A stretch of 7,919 nt of DNA, taken from contig DAOVBK010000057.1 of NCBI GenBank assembly GCA_030670605.1, positions 1 through 7,919 of the forward strand, in the 5' to 3' direction. Shown here one piece after another: positions 1 to 4,422 of the stretch. The notes under the pieces were generated by a model, which saw only the letters and a program-made list of their open reading frames with translations, had not been told where the DNA came from and did no database searches. The position numbers were made by a program, and so were the translations under genes. The DNA comes from Candidatus Stahliibacteriota bacterium (GTDB lineage: Bacteria; Hydrothermota; Tepidihabitantia; SM23-42). The stretch's first letter is position 1; every line of letters begins with the position of its first letter.

Positions 1-9
1 TAAAGAATA

Positions 10-95
10 GAATCTGTGTAATCTGTGATCTTTGTCTGTTCTGTGTAATCCGTGCTTGTGATTCTGTGTTATGTGTCAATTCTTTGTAATCGGTG
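10..95. repeat. Degenerate 9-nt tandem repeat upstream of dnaG
   Basis: Nine units related to TAATCTGTG can be laid end to end: five in register from 10 to 54, a 5-nt interruption (CTTGT, 55-59), then four more from 60 to 95. The best units are at 10-18, 19-27, 46-54, 60-68 and 87-95; the units at 28-36, 69-77 and 78-86 are more diverged. The tract fills nearly all the visible DNA upstream of dnaG and may continue past the left edge. It gives several TGTAAT/TGTTAT words resembling a -10 box (17-22, 44-49, 67-72, 85-90), but none has a convincing -35 partner, so no promoter is called. Function unknown. Confidence 0.7.
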
Positions 96-99
96 TACT

Positions 100-1788
100 A
101 TGATTGAACGAGAGAAGATCGAAGAGATAACGCGACAGACCGATATTGCCGCGCTTATTGGTCAATACATACCATTAAAGAAAGTTGGCAAGAACTATAG
201 AGCGCTCTGTCCCTTCCATTCCGAAAGAGAACCGTCATTCTATGTTAGTCCTGACAAAGGAATATACTACTGCTTTGGCTGTAAGAAAGGTGGGAACGCA
301 ATCAGCTTCTTGATGGAATATGAGAAACTCGATTTTCCCACGGCAGTCAAGAAATTGGCAAAGGAGCTCGGGATTGAGATCGACACGACGAAGAACTTGA
401 AGTACAAAGAGTTGTACGACGTTAATGAGCTCGCCACACAATTCTATACGCTCTGTCTTTCAAAAGAACTCGGCAGACGAGGCAGGCATTATCTCAAAGA
501 GCGGCGCGTTGATGTTCAGAAGTTGAAGGAATTCAAGATTGGGTATGCGCCAGCATCAGGCGGGCTCGTGACCTACATGCGACAGAAAGGAGTTGCCCTT
601 GAGAGACTCAGAAAGGCAGGTCTCATTTCAGCTGAACGAGAGGTATTCAGGGAAAGGATTATGTTCCCGATACTAAGCGTATCAGGCCGGGTGGTTGGTT
701 TCGGTGGGAGAGGCATTGATGAGCACATCAAACCGAAATATCTTAACTCACCAGAAACACCAATTTTTAAGAAGGGCAACGTACTCTACGGATTGTATCA
801 GTCCAAACAGGGCATGAGGACAAAGAATGAGGCGATGCTCGTTGAAGGTTACTTTGACCTGCTGAGCGTGTTTCAATATGGTATTGAGAATGTGTGTGCG
901 CCATTGGGGACAGCACTGACTGAAAATCAGGCAGCTCTCATATCTCGATTCGCCAGACGGGTCAATATTCTTTTCGACGGTGATGTTTCTGGTATCAAGG
1001 CGGCACTGCGGGCGATTGGTTTGTTGATCAATGCGCAGGTCGATGTGTTTGTCACGGTACTTCCTCAAGGGTCAGACCCGGACACGTATGTGCATGAATA
1101 CGGTGTGGAAGACCTCAAGCAGAAATTATCGGCTGCCGAGGATTTCTTTCATTTCTACAAGAAAGTAGTTAGTACCGACACCGTTGAACAAGAAGTTGTG
1201 CTTATAAAGGATTTAATCAAAATCATCAACAACATACGCGACCCGATTCGTTTTGATCGTTACCTGAAATACGCTGCGCATGTCTTTGATATATCGGCTG
1301 AGACAATCAAACGTGAAATGTCAGCAACCCGCACGGTAGCAACAAAACCACAAACGCGTCTCGAGATCACACCGGAGGAGAAACTGATGGGTATGATTCT
1401 TAATGCGCGTGAACATTTTCCCTTGGTTAAGAATATCCTCAAACCTCATGACTTCACAGAGGATGGATTGAGGCGGTTGTACAAGATCATGCTCAAAGAG
1501 CAAGATTTTGATATAGCTGATGTTGCAGATAGTACGGGTGAAGTCCTGAAGGAGAAGTTGCTCTCTATCATAATGAAGGAAGCACCCATAAGCAGACAGG
1601 CTTTGCTGGAAGCACTGGTCAGATATAAGAGCGGCATTGAAACGAAGAAGATCGAGGCGAAGATACGAGAGGCACGGGAAAAAGGAGATGACAAGGCCTG
1701 GTCTCAGTATCAGAAAAAGCTCAACGATCTTAAGAAACAGATGCTCAAGATAAATTGGGATAATGTTGGAGCAAGCAGTGGTTTATGA
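100..1788 (+). CDS. dnaG: DNA primase DnaG
   Basis: Synthesises the RNA primers used by the replicative polymerase, normally together with the DnaB helicase. From the ATG at 100 the protein is 562 residues, in the usual DnaG range. An N-terminal CHC2-type zinc-binding domain shows C37, H40, C58 and C61 in the expected CPFH and CFGC contexts. The catalytic core follows with the family block VGFGGR (199-204) and KYLNSPETPIF (213-223). The TOPRIM metal site is seen as E249 in VEGYFD, D293/D295 in FDGDVSG and D326/D328 in SDPD. The C-terminal third fits the helicase-binding region and ends in a Lys/Glu-rich, probably helical tail. The frame is open back to a GTG at 52, but those 16 extra residues are encoded by the 9-nt repeat, are Cys-rich and unlike any primase, while MIEREKIEEI is a typical DnaG start. 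No Shine-Dalgarno sequence precedes the ATG. rpoD follows 71 nt downstream. Confidence 0.97.
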   Translation: MIEREKIEEITRQTDIAALIGQYIPLKKVGKNYRALCPFHSEREPSFYVSPDKGIYYCFGCKKGGNAISFLMEYEKLDFPTAVKKLAKELGIEIDTTKNLKYKELYDVNELATQFYTLCLSKELGRRGRHYLKERRVDVQKLKEFKIGYAPASGGLVTYMRQKGVALERLRKAGLISAEREVFRERIMFPILSVSGRVVGFGGRGIDEHIKPKYLNSPETPIFKKGNVLYGLYQSKQGMRTKNEAMLVEGYFDLLSVFQYGIENVCAPLGTALTENQAALISRFARRVNILFDGDVSGIKAALRAIGLLINAQVDVFVTVLPQGSDPDTYVHEYGVEDLKQKLSAAEDFFHFYKKVVSTDTVEQEVVLIKDLIKIINNIRDPIRFDRYLKYAAHVFDISAETIKREMSATRTVATKPQTRLEITPEEKLMGMILNAREHFPLVKNILKPHDFTEDGLRRLYKIMLKEQDFDIADVADSTGEVLKEKLLSIIMKEAPISRQALLEALVRYKSGIETKKIEAKIREAREKGDDKAWSQYQKKLNDLKKQMLKINWDNVGASSGL

Positions 1789-1805
1789 ACTATTTCAAAT
1801 AAACC

Positions 1806-1824
1806 AATTCTGTGTTATTTTGTC
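1806..1824. repeat. Echo of the dnaG-upstream repeat in the dnaG-rpoD gap
   Basis: ATTCTGTGTTATTTTGTC at 1807-1824 nearly repeats ATTCTGTGTTATGTGTC at 61-77, two adjacent units of the tract before dnaG. It lies about 20 nt before the rpoD ribosome binding site. The match is short, so shared origin is plausible but unproven. TTGTCA (1820-1825) inside it resembles a -35 box, but no acceptable -10 stands at a legal distance (TAATAC at 1836 is too near), so no rpoD promoter is called here. Confidence 0.45.
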
Positions 1825-1844
1825 AGAACTAGGGGTAATACATT

Positions 1845-1854
1845 AAAAGGAGAA
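1845..1854 (+). promoter_or_regulatory. Shine-Dalgarno sequence of rpoD, fixing a TTG start
   Basis: AAAAGGAGAA places its GGAG core (1849-1852) 7 nt before the TTG at 1860. There is no in-frame ATG nearby, and the residues that follow ([14 protein letters not shown]) fit the beginning of sigma region 1.1. This supports initiation at TTG. Confidence 0.85.
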
Positions 1855-1859
1855 CAACA

Positions 1860-3419
1860 TTGAACTACGCCCAGAAGATAATAGATAAAGCCCGAGCAAA
1901 AGGCAAAATATCTATTAAGGACATAAATAAGCTCATTCCTGAAAAGGCTGGTCCTCAGGAGATTGACGAGATTCTCGCAGCCCTCTCGCGGCATAATATT
2001 AGGATACTGCATGATGGTGAGAAGGCGCCGGCAAAGCGTAAGCGACCAAAGCGCTCGCTACGACCTGAGGAGCCGATTCGGGCATATTTCAAAGAACTGG
2101 CGAAGTATGATCTCTTGACCAAAGAAGAAGAATATGAGCTCGCAGTCAAGATTGAAACAGGCTACAGGATGATTGAGCGGCAATTCTTGGCGTTTCCCTG
2201 TGCGGTCAATAAACTCCTCGAGATATGTGGCCAGGTTGAATTGTGCCATAGGAGTCTTGATCAGATATCACGTGTCGAGATGGATTCGTTGATTGACAAG
2301 CGCGCATTCTGGGCAGAGCGCCAGCGTTTTGTGCGGAGAGTGAAATCGATTGCAAAGGACTACAATTCATTGATTAAGCTGTACAAGAGATACCGTAAGG
2401 ACAAATCAAAGACCACGGAGTGGCGTATATTTGAGAAAGAAGAGAGGATCCTACGTAAGCTGTCTGTTCTTTCACTCCAGCATAGCGTTGTAAATGTCGG
2501 TATGGATATGTTCAAGTCGAAGATAGCGCGTTTCCGTCAGGTCGAGAAGACGTTGCCGCGCCTCAGAAACAAGGAAGAAATAAAGGCATACACCAAGGAG
2601 CGCAGGCAGCTCCTCAAAGAGCTCAATGTTAATCACAGTGGCATTGATGAAGCGGTGATGATCGTCCAGTCATGGGAAAACCTCATTAATCGTGCGCGTC
2701 AGAGAATGATCGAAGGGAATATGCGACTGGTCATTAGTATTGCTAAGAAATACGTGAATCGTGGACTCGAGTTTGCTGATTTGGTCGGCGAAGGTAACAA
2801 TGGGCTCATTAAGGCGGTCGAGAAGTTTGATTACCGAAAGGGATACAAGTTCTCAACCTATGCGACCTGGTGGATACGGCAGGCGATTACGCGGGCGATC
2901 GGTGACCAGGCACGAACGGTCCGGGTTCCTGCACATATTCTCGATACGATGAACAAAGTTGCACGAGCGCAGCGTGATATGATACAGGACCTCGGACGTG
3001 AACCAACGGTCGATGAAATTGCCCATCGCCTTGAGATTCCGAGTGACAAGGTCAGAATGGCGCATAACATTTCCTTGATTCCAATATCTCTCGACAAACC
3101 GATTGACGATGAGGAATCGAGCTTTGTCGGTGATTTTATTAAGGACCCGCTTGCGGATTCACCGTCCCGGCATGCGGCAATTGAGGTGCTCAAGGACCGT
3201 TTCAATGACATTCTCAAGGATCTTCCCCGCAGAGAGGAAAAAATAATCCGGCTTCGCTTCGGCTTGAATGACGGTATGCCAAAAACGCTCGAAGAGGTAG
3301 GCAGGATGTTCAATATTACGCGTGAGCGTGTCCGCCAGATTGAGGCAAAGGCACTGAAAAAACTGCGTCATCCGACCCGGTTACGCAAACTGCAGATGTA
3401 CAAGGACTTGATTGACTAG
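1860..3419 (+). CDS. rpoD: RNA polymerase primary sigma factor (RpoD/SigA, group 1 sigma-70)
   Basis: Directs RNA polymerase to housekeeping promoters. The 519-residue protein has all regions of a primary sigma: region 1.1 (about 4-50), then an unusually basic link [10 protein letters not shown] (59-68), region 1.2 (70-95, [11 protein letters not shown]...LLTKEEE), a helical non-conserved region of about 175 residues, region 2 (about 278-357), region 3 (about 360-430) and region 4 (about 440-510). Region 2.4 keeps WWIRQAITR with Q341 and T344, equivalent to E. coli Q437/T440 that read the -10 element. The region 4.2 helix-turn-helix keeps R488, E489, R492 and Q493, equivalent to the -35-reading residues. 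These fit the perfect TTGACA/TATAAT promoters in the window. An oddity is region 2.2, [11 protein letters not shown] (306-316), where the near-invariant Gln of DLIQEG is Gly310. The start is TTG with a good Shine-Dalgarno. It is probably co-transcribed with dnaG and is followed by a strong terminator. Confidence 0.97.
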   Translation: MNYAQKIIDKARAKGKISIKDINKLIPEKAGPQEIDEILAALSRHNIRILHDGEKAPAKRKRPKRSLRPEEPIRAYFKELAKYDLLTKEEEYELAVKIETGYRMIERQFLAFPCAVNKLLEICGQVELCHRSLDQISRVEMDSLIDKRAFWAERQRFVRRVKSIAKDYNSLIKLYKRYRKDKSKTTEWRIFEKEERILRKLSVLSLQHSVVNVGMDMFKSKIARFRQVEKTLPRLRNKEEIKAYTKERRQLLKELNVNHSGIDEAVMIVQSWENLINRARQRMIEGNMRLVISIAKKYVNRGLEFADLVGEGNNGLIKAVEKFDYRKGYKFSTYATWWIRQAITRAIGDQARTVRVPAHILDTMNKVARAQRDMIQDLGREPTVDEIAHRLEIPSDKVRMAHNISLIPISLDKPIDDEESSFVGDFIKDPLADSPSRHAAIEVLKDRFNDILKDLPRREEKIIRLRFGLNDGMPKTLEEVGRMFNITRERVRQIEAKALKKLRHPTRLRKLQMYKDLID

Positions 3420-3437
3420 CGTTTTTATCAGTAGGTG

Positions 3438-3468
3438 AAGGGGAGGCCGAGTGTCTCCCCTTTTTTTT
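3438..3468 (+). terminator. Rho-independent terminator after rpoD
   Basis: A perfect 8-bp stem, AAGGGGAG (3438-3445) with CTCCCCTT (3455-3462), encloses a 9-nt loop and runs into eight T residues (3461-3468). It begins 18 nt after the rpoD stop codon and should end the dnaG-rpoD transcript, separating it from rpsT. Confidence 0.93.
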
Positions 3469-3493
3469 ATCTGCATCCCGGATATTCTGATTA

Positions 3494-3535
3494 GCAGAGC
3501 TTGCTCTGCGCCACAGGGCGCGAAACGAGTTTCGC
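3494..3535. repeat. Chain of three overlapping perfect hairpins
   Basis: Three perfect inverted repeats follow one another, each beginning and ending in GC and sharing that GC with the next. GCAGAGC-TT-GCTCTGC is at 3494-3509, GCGCC-ACAG-GGCGC at 3508-3521 and GCGAAAC-GA-GTTTCGC at 3520-3535. Loops are 2-4 nt. There is no T-tract, so this is not an ordinary terminator, and no open reading frame uses it. It resembles REP-type intergenic palindromes in form; function unknown. Confidence 0.8.
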
Positions 3536-3582
3536 TATTCCACTGTGTGTGTTGAACTATGAAACCATCCAACTACGAATAT

Positions 3583-3667
3583 GAGTCTTATCGTCTGATA
3601 GCCTGATAGTCTGATAGTCAAATTATTGAAGCGACAATAAGACGATAGGACTATGGGACAATCAGAC
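3583..3667. repeat. Inverted pair of 8-nt-period arrays, copy A
   Basis: The left arm carries GTC (once GCC) at 3585, 3593, 3601, 3609 and 3617, exactly 8 nt apart, with units like GTCTGATA. The right arm carries GAC at 3633, 3641, 3649, 3657 and 3665, again exactly 8 nt apart, with units like GACTATGG. The arms are the same octamer family in opposite orientation (reverse complement of the left arm: GACTATCA). They are separated by 13 nt (3620-3632), so the 8-nt register carries across the centre. It is not protein-coding in any sensible frame. Function unknown. Confidence 0.85.
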
Positions 3668-3685
3668 TAATCAATTCTGTAGTGG

Positions 3686-3699
3686 TCGAGCTTGCTCGA
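3686..3699. repeat. Single perfect hairpin between the two octamer arrays
   Basis: TCGAGC-TT-GCTCGA is a 6-bp perfect inverted repeat with the same GAGC-TT-GCTC core as the hairpin at 3494-3509. GTG (3682-3684) and CAC (3702-3704) could extend it across a small internal loop. It stands before array copy B as the hairpin chain stands before copy A. No T-tract follows. Confidence 0.7.
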
Positions 3700-3715
3700 T
3701 TCACACACCATATAT

Positions 3716-3810
3716 GAGTCCTATCGTCGGATAGTCCGATGGTCAAAGCGATGAAATGACAATAAGACAATGGGACTATAGGACTATGAGACAATAAGAC
3801 TATGAGACTC
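3716..3810. repeat. Inverted pair of 8-nt-period arrays, copy B
   Basis: A second copy of the design at 3583-3667. GTC recurs at 3718, 3726, 3734 and 3742 in the left arm, and GAC at 3758, 3766, 3774, 3782, 3790, 3798 and 3806 in the right arm, all exactly 8 nt apart. The right-arm consensus is GACWATRR. The gap between arms is again 13 nt (3745-3757). Both copies open with ATATGAGTC followed by YTATCGTC. The right arm stops 11 nt before the -35 box of the rpsT promoter. Confidence 0.85.
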
Positions 3811-3821
3811 ATTCTCCCTCC

Positions 3822-3849
3822 TTGACAACCCAGGGATTATCACTATAAT
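3822..3849 (+). promoter_or_regulatory. Consensus sigma-70 promoter for rpsT, probably leaderless
   Basis: TTGACA (3822-3827), a 16-nt spacer and TATAAT (3844-3849) match the sigma-70 consensus perfectly. Only 5 nt separate the -10 box from the rpsT ATG at 3855, so the usual initiation distance puts the first transcribed base at or within about two bases of the A of the ATG. No Shine-Dalgarno lies in the 15 nt before the start. The sequence therefore predicts a leaderless rpsT mRNA. Confidence 0.88.
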
Positions 3850-3854
3850 CACCC

Positions 3855-4109
3855 ATGAAGAAATCACGAAGTGTTTTGAAGAACATTCGAAAATCACAGC
3901 GTCGCCGTGAGCGGAATGTAGCAAAGAAAAGAAAAATGAAAAATGCCATCAAACAGCTCAAGAAATCAGAGACAAAAAAACAGGCACTCAAGATGTATAC
4001 TGAGGTGCAGTCACTGATTGATAAGTCCATTCAGGATGGTATTATTAAGAAAAACAAGGCGGCACGCTATAAATCACATCTGTCAAAGCACCTAACTACT
4101 AAGAAATAG
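3855..4109 (+). CDS. rpsT: 30S ribosomal protein S20
   Basis: A primary 16S rRNA-binding protein of the small subunit. The 84-residue product is about the usual length for S20 and very rich in Lys/Arg. It shows the family pattern: a basic N-terminal helix (KSRSVLKNIRKSQRRRERN, residues 3-21), KKRKMKNAIKQLKKS, and the conserved C-terminal block DGIIKKNKAARYKSHLSKHL. S20 folds as a three-helix bundle, which fits the near absence of Gly and Pro. ATG 3855 is the natural start: upstream lies the promoter, and KKSRSVLKNI aligns with the S20 N-terminus, though a few residues shorter than the ANIKSAIKR-type start. It has its own promoter and is cut off from rpoD by a terminator. Likely absence of a leader would rule out 5'-UTR autoregulation of the kind known for E. 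coli S20 (inference). Confidence 0.96.
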   Translation: MKKSRSVLKNIRKSQRRRERNVAKKRKMKNAIKQLKKSETKKQALKMYTEVQSLIDKSIQDGIIKKNKAARYKSHLSKHLTTKK

Positions 4110-4120
4110 ACAAGGACATC

Positions 4121-4150
4121 ACCTTTTTCAGATAGCTACAAAAGGTATTT
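4121..4150 (+). terminator. Weak terminator candidate after rpsT
   Basis: ACCTTTT (4121-4127) pairs perfectly with AAAAGGT (4140-4146) across a 12-nt loop, followed by ATTTT and, after TGCTTCA, a further T run. It begins 12 nt after the rpsT stop. The stem is AT-rich and the T-tract short, so it would be weak. Its position is the main argument for it. Confidence 0.4.
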
Positions 4151-4189
4151 TGCTTCATTTTTGGTATTCCCTCAAGTTCCATTTCCGTG

Positions 4190-4275
4190 AGTTCTTCCGC
4201 AGGAACTCTCGTTCCCACGAGAACGGAGTCGCCGAAGGCGGAATCTACGGACCTCGTTTCGAATCTTCGAAACGG
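4190..4275. repeat. Second cluster of short inverted repeats
   Basis: Several perfect short stems are packed together. GGAAC-TCTC-GTTCC is at 4202-4215, TCTCGT-TCCC-ACGAGA at 4207-4222 (mutually exclusive with the first), CGCC-GAA-GGCG at 4230-4240, and a 9-bp stem CGTTTCGAA-TC-TTCGAAACG at 4255-4274. TTCC-GCA-GGAA (4195-4205) adds a weaker one. The style recalls the hairpin chain at 3494-3535 and shares the CGAAAC/GTTTCG word. A GTG-initiated frame (4187-4426) crosses it but looks like chance. Function unknown. Confidence 0.7.
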
Positions 4276-4316
4276 AACAATCTCATGGAATGCGATCAGA
4301 CATGTGAATGCCTTCG

Positions 4317-4344
4317 TTGACACGAATGCCGCTCTTTTTATAAT
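4317..4344 (+). promoter_or_regulatory. Consensus sigma-70 promoter for the A2M gene
   Basis: TTGACA (4317-4322) and TATAAT (4339-4344) are separated by 16 nt: both boxes perfect, the same spacer length as the rpsT promoter. Transcription should begin near 4351, giving a leader of about 70 nt before the ATG at 4423. The gene is thus its own transcription unit, apparently with housekeeping-type expression. Confidence 0.87.
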
Positions 4345-4411
4345 GATACATAATCTCTGTGGTTGGTCTCAGACAGGGAATATTCTCGGCGAATTTCTGT
4401 ATAGTACGATG

Positions 4412-4419
4412 AAGGAGGT
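4412..4419 (+). promoter_or_regulatory. Shine-Dalgarno sequence of the A2M gene
   Basis: AAGGAGGT is a near-perfect anti-16S match. Its GGAGG core ends 4 nt before ATG 4423 and 10 nt before a second in-frame ATG at 4429. Neither spacing is ideal. Both starts leave a workable signal peptide; 4423 is kept because it adds a Lys to the N-region. The contrast with leaderless rpsT shows both initiation modes in one window. Confidence 0.85.
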
Positions 4420-4422
4420 CCC

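Noticed and set aside
52..99. N-terminal extension of DnaG from GTG 52
   Set aside because: It is encoded by the 9-nt repeat, is Cys-rich, has no ribosome site and no resemblance to primase N-termini; ATG 100 gives a standard DnaG start.
1820..1844. Promoter for rpoD in the dnaG-rpoD gap
   Set aside because: TTGTCA is a fair -35, but the only -10-like words lie 10-13 nt away, too close for sigma-70 recognition.
2858..3313. 151-codon minus-strand open frame within rpoD
   Set aside because: It lies antisense to highly conserved sigma regions 2.4-4; composition is Ser/Arg-rich shadow sequence.
3494..3535. Intrinsic terminator
   Set aside because: The stems are good but no T-tract follows on either strand; the real terminator is at 3438-3468.
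3583..3810. CRISPR array
   Set aside because: Repeat units are 8 nt with no 20-40 nt repeats or spacers, the arms are inverted, and no cas gene is present.
3469..3821. Non-coding RNA or tRNA gene in the rpoD-rpsT gap
   Set aside because: No cloverleaf, T-loop motif or terminator-bounded transcript could be seen; the stretch is explained by palindromes and octamer arrays.
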